In this document: positions 15,001-23,200 of the stretch, piece by piece | How positions within the stretch are numbered: position 1 is the first letter of the stretch | Layout: the number at the start of each line of letters is the position of its first letter | Source of the DNA: Owenia fusiformis | Taxonomy: Eukaryota; Annelida; Polychaeta; Sabellida; Oweniidae | DNA length: 64,000 nucleotides | Assembly (NCBI GenBank): GCA_903813345.2 | Contig: CAIIXF020000007.1 | Location: 7,569,730-7,633,729 of the forward strand | Direction: 5' to 3' | Translations under genes and position numbers: made by a program | Notes under the pieces: generated by a model | Told to the model about the DNA's origin: nothing | What the model saw: only the letters and a program-made list of their open reading frames with translations | Databases searched by the model: none

Positions 15001-18000
15001 GGCGGAAGTCTTTTATAATCTAATACGAAGTTACTAAAAAAGGCGCGAACGCCCTACACTCAAAATGATCGTTTTTCCATTATAACTTTTTAACGTAATT
15101 TAACGAAGGCTTCTAATTATTATCCAAGATAGTCTAAATACCGATTAAAATATTTCTTACTTCAAACAGATACGCCGTCTTTTATTCAATTTTTTAAAAA
15201 ATAATAAAAAATAACTCTTGTCAATGTTAGGGAGCAGTCAATGTTAGGGAGCAAAATGATTTTATCAGAATATTAAAAATGTAGCAAATGGCCATTTAAA
15301 ATATGTATGGCATTTATAAACTAAACAATATTGTTTGAATGATTATTTTAAACCCCTTGCCTTAACAAAATTTAACAAAATCGATAAAAAAATTGTTTTG
15401 CATTTTTGTTATCTTCAGAAAATGGACTCTCAAAGATTTTTGACGAAGGAAAGTTAATTATTATCATGGATAATCTCAGTACATATTGAAATATTTCTTA
15501 CTTCAAACAGGTACACCTTTCTTTAATTTTTTTTAAATAATAAAAAATAAGTATGATCAATGTGGCGGAGCAAACAATGCAGTGGGGCAGAGAACATTTT
15601 TCATCCAACTACAATATGCATAGACATACTATGGATAGACATATGGTAGACGCTGTGGAATATAATTGTCACACTTGTGGTAGCAAGTTCAAAAGGAAAG
15701 ATCATCTTATTCAACATATGATGGTGCATAACTCTAGTGATCATAAGAATATGTACGTATGCAGCAAATGCCCAAAACAGTTCTCTAGGAAAAGCTGTTT
15801 GAACAGGCACGAGATGACCCACAAGGACTCTGAGTTCTTTTGTGAGACTTGCCAGGACATGGGATCAGATATGGAGGGCACACGCTTAAACGTTCACAAG
15901 AAGCTTGTTCATGGAAACACGTTATTCAAATGTCCACATTGTTGTAAGGAGTTTAAATACCGAGCAACCTTACAACGGCATATTAAAACGAATCATTCTT
16001 CAAACATGTAAGATAGCGTAATAAATGCGCAGCTGCAGTTGCTAGCTAGCTCATGATCTAGTAGCATGAAATGTAATGTTTTGTTATTTTAAAAATTATG
16101 TCTCCCCTGAACTGTAAATTTCAAAAATATTCTCAATAATTCCATGATAATTCATTCATATAATTACTGTAGTACATTGGAAAGTGAAATAAGTAGCTTG
16201 CACGGTGGATATGGATGACGCAGTCCAGCCACGTACTGTATGTGTAATCCCAGGTTAATATATAGGGTGTCCCCAAGTCTGCAAGTGAGCCGCTTTTTGA
16301 CAATTAAATTCATTCAAAACTTAAATAAAGTAGCCTTAAGCCCAGTATACACCAATGGGACAAAATCCTACTTGCCCATCGAGTCCGATCTTGCCCTATC
16401 GAATCCGAACTTGCCCCAATGAGTCCAACGGAGTCCCATGGTTGATGACTTTGCCCCATCAAGTCCCAACGTGCCCCATCGAGCCCCATGGAGTCCCATC
16501 AAATCCCACCTTGCCCCATTGGTGTATGTTGGGCTTCACATAACATGTGACCTGATCGGAAATCCCACGATGCCCCATGGAAAGAATGTTCATTCTCGAT
16601 GGGGCAAGATGGGACTCCGTGGGATTTTGCCCCATCCTGCCCCATCGAATCCCATCGAGTCCAACGTGGGACCTCATGGGACTCGATGGGGCAAGATTAT
16701 ATGCAAGTTGGGGCAAAATCCGACGGAGTCCCATTGATTCCCACGGACTTCATGGGGCAAAATCCCAAAAGGTCCCACTAGGTCCCACGCCATGTTAAGT
16801 CTATGGAGGTCCCAACTTGTCCCATTGGTGTATACCGGGCTTTAGAGTATCATTAGCAAGTGGTACACATATAACAGAGATCGGTTATATACTGCATTGT
16901 CTGAGTATTGACAAATTGAAGTATACGTGTAAAAATCTACTATCATACATGTAACTGCGCAATGAGCACTTCATAGCGTTTGTGCCAGCTATCAGGTGAT
17001 ACCCGGTCGTAAAGATAAGTGCGAGACTAACTCTCTTACTTTAATACTAGGAAAATATCAAATCATAGAACTGAAGGATGTCGGAGATTTCTCAAGCCTA
17101 TATATCAGTTCAGATAATTTATCATCCACAATTTAGGATTGTGAACTGATGACATCATCAAAAAGTGTATATAACGATACATCCATTCATTTACAGTTAC
17201 ACCCCAGTCACATTTGTCGCACGGCGGCCGCAAGTCGACCGCAGATCAATTAAATCGGTGAATTTCTGCGGCGAGCGTAGAAAAACTACGCTCGCCTTGC
17301 GGCCTCCGTACGGCGAATCCAGTTTTTTACAGGCCGCAGGGTCGCCGTAGAAATTATAACTCGGAGTTATAATATTTGTTCATTTCTGAGGTCCCCGTAG
17401 AAATCAATAGGCTCAACAAGATTGAATCATTATTTGTCAATGTTTCACGATCACTTTTCATTTGATATTACATCCTAGCACTATGAATAACATTTATAAA
17501 TTGTCCCGATGTAAATAAAATGAAAAAAGTATTATTTATCAACAGAAATTTAAAATTCACCGTGCGGCTGCCGTGGGAAATGTGACTGCAAAAGTATGAG
17601 AGCGCAGAAATTCCACGGTGAGTGTAGAAATGTTACAGGCCGCAGAAATGATAGACCGCAAGGTCGCCGTAGGAAATGTGACTGGGGTGTTAGAGGTCAA
17701 CGAATAAAGAAGGAATGGTTCGCATCTAAAACGAACGTAAACAGGATTTAGCTGAAAATAAAAAATGCAAAATAACCTTTTCAATGATTTTCTTACAATT
17801 TTAACGCTTTCCTCCCCAAAGGGTATCAAATAATCATACAAACAAAATTGTTCAGTTTATAAATGCCATACATATTTTAAATGGCCATTTGCTACATTTT
17901 TAATATTCTGATAAAATCATTTTGCTCCCTAACATTGACTGCTCCCTAACATTGACAAGAGTTATTTTTTATTATTTTTTAAAAAATTGAATAAAAGACG

Positions 18001-18596
18001 GCGTATCTGTTTGAAGTAAGAAATATTTTAATCGGTATTTAGACTATCTTGGATAATAATTAGAAGCCTTCGTTAAATTACGTTAAAAAGTTATAATGGA
18101 AAAACGATCATTTTGAGTGTAGGGCGTTCGCGCCTTTTTTGTAACTTCGTATTAGATTATAAAAGACTTCCGCCAAATTTCGTACAGAAGCGTGATTGAC
18201 ATTGTCATTGCATGTGCTAGTACATTTTCTCTGCGAATGAGCAGTTTTTCAGTAAAAAAATATTTTGTGTGAAAATATTGAAATTTATTGTAAAAACGAC
18301 CTGCTCCCTAACATTGACCAAATCAGGCGATGACATCCCGTGTGTATGCACATTGTGGATATTAAGAAAATAGACTTGACAAAGAATGCTATAAGTCAAA
18401 TATATTCTAAAATTGAAACAATTTTTGTAATGACATGCTTGCTAGATCTGATACCACCTTTTTTAGAAGGTTGTAACAGAAGTTTATGCCCCCGGAAGTT
18501 AAGCTTACCTGTCGTAGGATCAGCAATAAGAGCAACATATGATTTGAAGGTCTGTATCTGACCCACAGTCTCCTGAGGACTCAGGGGTGGTGCCAT
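3..18596 (-). CDS. TRRAP: TRRAP, 5' part (17 coding exons, continues beyond window)
   Basis: N-terminal 714 codons of the transcription/transformation domain-associated protein, the very large pseudokinase scaffold that brings activators to SAGA and TIP60/NuA4 acetyltransferase complexes in the nucleus. Exons in transcript order: 18596-18509, 14529-14480, 14238-14023, 13390-13307, 12813-12619, 10987-10821, 10351-10255, 9954-9816, 9555-9477, 8846-8642, 8392-8301, 8030-7901, 2083-1969, 1742-1601, 1132-1075, 636-447, 97-3. All junctions are GT-AG and every phase closes. Peptides match remembered vertebrate TRRAP closely: RIPTNEHLRP, LAELPIIVVLMYQLYK, FIAAQIKTLSFLAYIIR, RPLAYSTLADLVHHVRQ, TMSCKLLLNLV, ALQIVANSFLANPTTSA. 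These are HEAT-repeat segments; FAT and kinase regions lie outside the window. The start codon 18596 gives MAPPLSPQETVGQ and joins in frame to KLKAAQELSENFE. Exon 12 encodes a Pro/Lys-rich variable linker. Introns 1, 5 and 12 are swollen by inserted elements. Confidence 0.95.
684..858. mobile_element. Small MITE with TACAGTAAAACCTGT ends (dispersed family)
   Basis: Begins TACAGTAAAACCTGTTTAAA and ends with an inverted TTTTACTGTA. The interior carries AGAACACC-type blocks. Related copies lie at 22856, 24709-25039, 35494-35656 and 41984-42141. The shared termini and short length point to a non-autonomous DNA transposon. No clear target duplication was read. Confidence 0.6.
2465..3309. mobile_element. 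Non-autonomous TIR element, about 845 bp, in TRRAP intron 12
   Basis: The left end CTTTAAAGTCCCCGTCTAAA is matched in inverse by the right end, which reads TTATATGGGGCCTTTAAAG. The interior is AT-rich and noncoding. A second, 3'-truncated copy of the left half lies at 38268-38600, with shared blocks such as TTTCCCGCCATTT and CTTTTTAACACCA. No ORF was found. Superfamily unknown. Confidence 0.6.
3776..6002 (+). CDS. PL6-family polysaccharide lyase (chondroitinase B / alginate lyase-like), complete, nested in TRRAP intron 12
   Basis: Three exons, 3776-4550, 4898-5491 and 5704-6002, encode 555 residues. Introns are GT-AG. The second join is G|GA, giving ARGEYRRATTED. PL6 enzymes are right-handed beta-helix lyases that cleave alginate or dermatan/chondroitin by Ca-assisted beta-elimination. 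Recurrent N-N-x-F/Y rungs are visible (NNYFGA, ENNVFYNY, QYNTFIQ, QGNYFFC, LNNYVEG). The metal/catalytic strand reads GEIETISVKG (E251, E253, K258), followed 21 residues later by LRAGD (R279). This is the same spacing I remember for E243, E245, K250 and R271 of Pedobacter chondroitinase B. The His after that Arg in RHG is Ala here. The C-terminus TEDISGRWR...PLGPSDVGPDW is PL6-like. The start at 3776 (caaacATGG) gives a hydrophobic leader ending VSSC17. AATAAA lies at 6195-6200. Substrate cannot be assigned. Transcription is opposite to the host gene. Confidence 0.85.
6087..6112. repeat. (TTA)n microsatellite
   Basis: About eight uninterrupted ATT/TTA triplets in the 3' UTR of the PL6 lyase gene. 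Confidence 0.9.
6195..6200 (+). terminator. Polyadenylation signal of the PL6 lyase gene
   Basis: AATAAA lies about 190 bp after the lyase stop codon at 6002, with T-rich sequence following it. The spacing suits a short 3' UTR. It ends before the LINE fragment that begins near 6285. Confidence 0.55.
6285..7562 (-). mobile_element. 5'-truncated non-LTR retrotransposon (LINE), C-terminal half of reverse transcriptase ORF
   Basis: On the minus strand the frame opens with AYADDIALIS, the catalytic YADD box of a non-LTR reverse transcriptase. It continues without a stop for about 425 codons to TAG near 6285. The thumb and C-terminal parts include PDKCVALTYGD, LGIP-like HVGIPLSTSG, and AKLYNSFSIPTMLYG. 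A terminal zinc-knuckle-like motif reads CVLCDLFEIETIDHFLNSC. Upstream of YADD (7563 and beyond) the frame hits a stop at once and no further RT motifs follow, so this is a 5'-truncated copy. The intact remaining frame suggests a fairly young insertion. I cannot assign the clade with confidence. It lies in TRRAP intron 12 just downstream of the lyase gene and in TRRAP sense orientation. Confidence 0.85.
9050..9233. repeat. Tandem duplication, about 92-bp unit, two copies
   Basis: The block starting TGTGTATACTCTGAATAAAA occurs twice in succession with a few differences. It lies in TRRAP intron 9 and has no visible function. Confidence 0.8.
10464..10600 (-). repeat. Short dispersed element, 'GTCACCAC hairpin' family
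   Basis: Read on the minus strand, the start is TGTCAACACCAAAAAGTGGTGACATATTG (given here only as landmarks: a GTCA-ACAC / GTGGTGAC hairpin followed by ATATTGT). The end is GGTGGTGACATTTTGCA followed by ATGTTAATGCCTTG. The same termini occur at 29068-34998, 40681-40836, 50239-50449 and 61229-61378, and in part at 35064-35168. Confidence 0.65.
10973..11190. repeat. 37-bp minisatellite, proximal block overlapping TRRAP exon 6 acceptor
   Basis: Six 37-bp units, each starting GGGGATTATATTGCACTGAA on the plus strand. The first unit is the genuine TRRAP exon 6 boundary: on the minus strand it reads TTTCAG|TGCAATATAATCCCC, where TGCAATATAATCCCC is coding. Every further unit repeats the acceptor plus the first 15 exonic bases. 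The array is interrupted at 11191 by a TIR element and resumes at 11899. Confidence 0.95.
11191..11898. mobile_element. hAT-like non-autonomous TIR element inserted in the 37-bp minisatellite
   Basis: The termini are perfect inverted repeats, CAGGGATGTCATTA and TAATGACATCCCTG. The element is flanked by TATATG on both sides, consistent with a 6-bp target duplication, although duplication is ambiguous inside a repeat. The 708-bp interior has no convincing ORF. CAGGG termini fit hAT relatives, but hAT usually makes 8-bp duplications, so the superfamily is tentative. Confidence 0.7.
11899..12345. repeat. 37-bp minisatellite, distal block (about 11 units plus degenerate edge)
   Basis: Continuation of the array at 10973 beyond the TIR insertion. 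There are about eleven 37-bp units and one or two decayed ones near 12300-12345. Most units keep the minus-strand string ATCTCAATTTCAG|TGCAATATAATC, that is, an intact AG acceptor. Single changes mark individual units (GCACTTAGATTAAG near 12210, GCAATGAAATT near 12250). Confidence 0.95.
15412..15575. repeat. Diverged direct copy of inner TIR segment
   Basis: The sequence from about 15412 to 15575 repeats the order of blocks at about 15062-15260. Shared landmarks are GACGAAGGAAAGTTAATTATTATC versus ACGAAGGCTTCTAATTATTATC (compared by eye), then ATATTTCTTACTTCAAACAG, then an AT-rich run, then the GTCAATG-like motif. This indicates an older internal duplication in the transposon. Confidence 0.6.
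15553..16011 (+). CDS. C2H2 zinc-finger ORF carried by the long-TIR transposon
   Basis: 152 codons from ATG 15553. Fingers: C39-x2-C42...H55-x3-H59; C70-x2-C73...H86-x3-H90; a looser C97-x2-C100...H115-x4-H120; C127-x2-C130...H143-x4-H148. The stretch before finger 1 (FSSNYNMHRHTMDRH) resembles the helix end of a further, eroded finger. The protein probably binds nucleic acid; whether it serves the transposon or is a captured host fragment is unknown. The start codon lies in a degenerate copy of the element's own inner-arm sequence: ATGATCAATGTGGCGGAGCA resembles the arm motif GTCAATGTTAGGGAGCA. This makes a de novo 5' end likely. Upstream exons cannot be excluded. No transposase domain is seen. 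Confidence 0.65.
   Translation: MINVAEQTMQWGREHFSSNYNMHRHTMDRHMVDAVEYNCHTCGSKFKRKDHLIQHMMVHNSSDHKNMYVCSKCPKQFSRKSCLNRHEMTHKDSEFFCETCQDMGSDMEGTRLNVHKKLVHGNTLFKCPHCCKEFKYRATLQRHIKTNHSSNM
16339..16841. mobile_element. PIF/Harbinger-like MITE nested in the long-TIR transposon
   Basis: The left end AGCCCAGTATACACCAATGG is matched by the inverse right end CCATTGGTGTATACCGGGCT. TTA flanks both sides (16336-16338, 16842-16844). A 3-bp TTA duplication is the Harbinger hallmark. The 503-bp interior is built almost entirely of degenerate short blocks such as TGCCCCATCGAGTCCCA and their inverse, with a third internal end-like block at about 16512-16535. It is noncoding. Confidence 0.75.
17200..17689. 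mobile_element. Second PIF/Harbinger-like MITE nested in the long-TIR transposon
   Basis: The termini are CACCCCAGTCACATTTG and the near-inverse AAATGTGACTGGGGTG. TTA duplications lie at 17197-17199 and 17690-17692. The 490-bp interior has several GGCGACC/CGCAGG palindromic blocks (for example GGCGAGCGTAG and CTACGCTCGCC). It is a different family from the MITE at 16339 but has the same target type. Confidence 0.75.
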
Positions 18597-20233
18597 CTTT
18601 CAAATTATAGCCTATATGGCAGTCAACTTGTGCTTGATATACACATGTGCATTGCTCTGAAATAAGTGAAAGGTACACTTGATGATTATTAATGATCTAT
18701 CATTAATCTTCATAGAACAGCTATTTTTTTCATTGTATTAATTCATAGCGTGGTGAAAACGATGATTGAAAAGTGAGAAAATATTCCGGAAGAGAAGGTC
18801 ATGTGATCAGTAGACTAGTCGCCATATTGGAAAAAACAATTCCATTTGACTTTCAATACTTTCATGCCAATCTTACCGCACTACAAACTGCGACATCGAT
18901 GCAACAACTGAATAAAAGTATTCATCTTCAAATTACATTATAGAGTTACGTTGAAAACCCACAAACAAATGAGCAGTAGACCAAAGAAGACGCGTCGCTA
19001 TTATCTAGGTCAATCTGTTCAGTGGTCCGAATTTTGTTGTTCATTGTACAATCTTTTATTGATTAAACTCGATATACTGACTATTAAAGCAATGACAAAG
19101 AAGAATACTTACGATGGTGTCATTGTTTTATTTAGCGTGCTGGTGTGAAAACAAAATTGAGTAATTAGTTTGATTTAGAACTTTCGTGTCACGCAAATAG
19201 CTACACGAAATTCATAGTTGGAAAATATTGACCAATCAAATTTTGTCCTTTTTGAGTGCTTTTTCAGTGCATATTTGCGAACGTTCTGATTCAAAGAGCG
19301 AACCGTGAAAAGGAGAATTATGGCCTTGACGTTATATCCCAATCAGACAGTTTATACTCAGAAAGTATGCTATATTTGTATAACTGAATTCCTTTTGATG
19401 GTATTAGAGCAGTATTAAATTTCGAACGGAATGCGTGACATATAGGTGATTCACGTTAAAAGTCCGAACGGAATGCGTACATTTTTTTTGGCGTTCGTAT
19501 TTTTGCTGTATCGACGAGCTTTTTAGAAATTTTTCTACAGAAATATTTTTGCTTGACAATTACCAGGTAAAATGCGTCTTTGCGTTTTTTTATTGGATAT
19601 AGACTAAGGCCTATGTGGGAAGAGTTGAACAAGAAATAAAAAGGTTCACAGAGCAGAGATCAATAAACTTTCATTATAGTAGATCCATCTTATGAGCATC
19701 TAACTAAAAATGAAACAGTTTGAGTGGGCTTAGCCAATAACAGTGGCAAAATAGAAAATAACAGTTCAAAAGTGAAATATTTGAAAGTGAGAAATCAAAC
19801 AAAAACGCGGTCTTCACTTCGAGTTCGAATCCTTCAAAAATTGCAGCATTTCTTTATCAAATAATGGTCGCAAATAGTCGAGGCGTTATTTAAGAAGTAT
19901 TTTGTCAACTTTGAAGAAGTGAAAGGCAATCTAATTAGCGAAATATCTACAAAACATAAGAAAAGTACTCACCAAGAAACACTCAAACTTCGTGACGTCA
20001 TAGATCTACCTTCAAAACTGAGGGTCATATGGCCGATAGGTGGCCGATGACTAGTTCAATTTCCGGTTCGAAACATCTTTAAAAATTTAGTTGAGTTTTG
20101 TAAGATTATGAGAACAAAGAAAGATTTTATTCGAATATTTTAATTTTAACCAAAGTGTCTTTATGTAAGCTTCTTGCAGATGTAAGGATTTGAAACATAC
20201 TTCTGGTATTGGTCCACAGAATCAGTCCCAAAT
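18597..20233. promoter_or_regulatory. Divergent intergenic region TRRAP / ARL5
   Basis: 1.64 kb separates the TRRAP start codon (minus) from the ARL5 start codon (plus), a head-to-head arrangement. I see no TATA box that I would trust and no coding exon. A pair of similar strings, TCGAACGGAATGCGT and CCGAACGGAATGCGT, lies near 19422-19480. Both transcription starts presumably lie here. This is inferred from gene order only. Confidence 0.45.
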
Positions 20234-23200
20234 ATGGGGCTTCTTTTTACAAAACTTTGGAGTTTCTTCACAAATGAAGGTAAGGAAGCTGTCAGTGTCA
20301 GCTGTCAAACATTCTTTGTTTTCAGAATATTATGTATCTTCACAATTGATAAATATTAAACAAGAGTTTTATATTTGGGAAAAAGGCCCTACGGCAATTA
20401 GGGAAGTCAAGAACTTGTGAATACGATGTGATTTTGTCGTCAACGTCTTTTGTTTTGTCACATAAAAAAAATGAAATATTAAAATTCACCACTAACTTTT
20501 CAAAAAATGTGTCATGTAATTCATTGGCATTGTTGGTTATATTCTTGAAAGTATCAGACGCCAAAGCGGTAGATGTGCGATTCAAGATTTTATTTTATCA
20601 CTCATTTAGATCTAAATATTTTTCTATTCTCTGAAATAGGAAGGAGGAAGAATATTGTATTGGTCAACAGTTTGCATTATTTTTACTTAATATGATGATG
20701 GATGTTTATCTGGTAATGGCCCTAGGGCGCCCCAGGGAAATGACTAACTAACGAGCATAGTGTAACAAGCCAGATAAAGAAATTGAGAGAAAGTGCAGTG
20801 TTCTCCCCAAAAAAAATTTCAACTGGGTGCAAGATTTCAAGTCTGAAAAAATCAGCACTCGCTACGCTCACAATATCTCTGTGTAGGTGCTTACTTCACT
20901 CATTTTTTAAATCAGAAGTTGAAGTGCAGATTGCCAACTGGGGGGCCTTTGGTTTCAAGTAGGGGGAGCCCCCGGTAAAAGTGACATGGGGAGATCACTG
21001 ATTTGTGCTATATTCAATGCCCCATATGGGAATCGAACCTAAGACCCTTGGACCCAAAGTCTGATGCTCTACCGACTGACCATAATAAAGCCTTAAGCCA
21101 CTACAGCTGGACTGTAGTAGCAACTTGCTATCAAGGCTCGTTACACTATCTTCCCCTTTGAAAGGATCACACCTTCTTGGTCAGCCCTGCTTTCCCTAGC
21201 AGTGACTACCACACATACATGGGCGCAAATAATACAACCAATGCTTTAATCCCACATCTGACACCAATGTAAAGACCCGAGGGCGTCCCATGTGTATTGT
21301 ATATTATCGAGTGATGTTCTGCTATTAAGAAAGTCTCAGTTGTGTTGTCTAATTCCATCGACACTGTCCTTCGAGAAATGTAATTTGAAACACCATTGAT
21401 AACATCATTTTTAGAAATAGTCAACCCGTAAATTGTAAAATTGACAACGTTTTCAAGAAACTGGCTCCGGAATTAGCTTAGCCTCAATGTGTGATGGTAG
21501 TTGATAGATAAAGTATGTCCTTTAAATTGGGACTTTAGCCTTTCACCAAACAAATGGAAGAAATAAGAAGGAGCATTTTGATACTCAACTTATCCAAATC
21601 CCATGAGAAAGAAATATACGACATGGGTTATCTTGTTAATAGGGAGAGATCATATCAAGGAGATCCTAAGATTTAGAATCATGTCTAGGGGTTTTATGCT
21701 CAATTCCATTTGAATAATAACACTACCCTTTCAATCTGAGAATATTTAGTGAGCAAAAGAGGTGAAAATTGGCAGATGAAAATGAGATGTGAAATCAACA
21801 TTGCTGTTATAAGGACTTCTTACCTCAAATTGATCCATAGGGCTTCCCAAATTGAATGAATCATATTACCTTTACACATAGGACATCATAATGACTCCAT
21901 CTTATGGGAAGATTTATATTTCACTTTTGTATACAGTTGCTTCAAATTAATTACATGTCAGCTGTCCCAAAAATATGTAAGGATGCAACAAAAAGATTTA
22001 CAAATGTACATCCATTTTAAATCTCATGCCATGCTGAAGAACCATAAAGTACGTTTATAAGTGATATATACAAAGGTGCTATCCTAACAATCTGCCCAAT
22101 ATACTTTTTTGCTTTTGAACCTATTGTGAACTTTACATAAATATTAAGATTAATATCGTATATGAATTAATTCGAGATTAGGGAGGGGGCATATAAGTAT
22201 AAGGGATACCACAAATAATGCTCTTTAATTTCCAGGTTATAAAGTTCATATCAAAGGAAATAAATGTTACTTGTATTTCCAGAGCACAAGGTGATCATAG
22301 TTGGCTTAGACAATGCAGGGAAAACCACAATTTTATACCAATTGTAAGTACAGTATTCTAGTTAAAGCTACATTTGACGAATAGTGATTATCATTTGGTC
22401 TCAAAGAAAACTGATTCACATTTAAATATGAAAAATTGCCAATGTTTCATTATCCTATTTGAATTCAGAATTCCTACAATTGTCCATTTAACAGATATTG
22501 TACAGTTCCTATAATAAACTGTAGACTGTCAACTTTAATGAAAATAGGGTATACACAATAGGAGTATTTATATGTCTCAAAGAAGTTATTCACTATTCAT
22601 CATGGGCTATATTGTCCATTCTTCATTTGATACCAGATGTTAGAATGATTGTGTTTATCTGTATGTGTTGTACCTGATTTATATGTCTGTGGTTTATGAC
22701 AGCAGTGTGTTCATGCATTGACACCTGTTATAAAACTTGGAAGCTGAGGTAGTCTGGACTGAATTTCAGCCAGAATATGTAACTATAAGGTAGATAGGAG
22801 AGAATGAAAAACCTTGTAAAAGAGTAAAAGCTTGAATAGAGGTTTTCCACTTGATTACAGTAAAACCTGTGTCTAGTGAACACCTCTCTCACTAGGCTAG
22901 TGAATACCTATGGGCCCCTTCCTCCGCACATACTCTACTGACTTCTATATAAATTACCCTCTCTGTAGTGAACATCTACTAACACTGAACATATTTTTTG
23001 GCAAAAGTGTTCAATATTCACATGATCTACTGTTGTTCAAAGTTTTGGAGAGTAACAAGTCTTAGAGTCACTCATCGCTCAACTGCTAACTTCAGAAGCA
23101 GACTGACAAATAAGATCCAGTGTCAATAAGCCCTAATTAAATATTTGTATATGGATTGTTTCATCTGATGATAGTTTAGTATTCCCCGATGACATCTTTA

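Larger units (their letters stand above)
14833..18342. mobile_element. DNA transposon with about 520-bp terminal inverted repeats and 5-bp target duplication, in TRRAP intron 1
   Basis: The left arm (14833 to about 15350) and right arm (about 17823 to 18342) are inverse copies with only a handful of differences. Both begin CACGGGATGTCATCGCC at the outer edge. TGTAT flanks the element on both sides (14828-14832 and 18343-18347), a 5-bp target duplication. The motif GTCAATGTTAGGGAGCA occurs three times per arm, once near the tip and twice in tandem near the inner side, and looks like a transposase-binding site. Inside are a C2H2 zinc-finger ORF and two MITEs. No transposase core was recognised, so the superfamily is unknown. 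Near-identical arms imply a recent insertion or gene conversion. Confidence 0.85.

Noticed and set aside
16240-16798. Several overlapping open frames on both strands (60-99 codons)
   Set aside because: They lie in the MITE interior, where palindromic GGGACTC/GAGTCCC words keep all frames open.
14833-18342. Polinton/Maverick interpretation of the long-TIR element
   Set aside because: Target duplication is 5 bp rather than 6, tips are CAC rather than AG, length is 3.5 kb, and no polymerase, integrase or capsid gene is seen.
21022-21096. Functional tRNA-Lys gene
   Set aside because: Acceptor and T stems do not pair and the anticodon loop is not standard; only box A and B are good.
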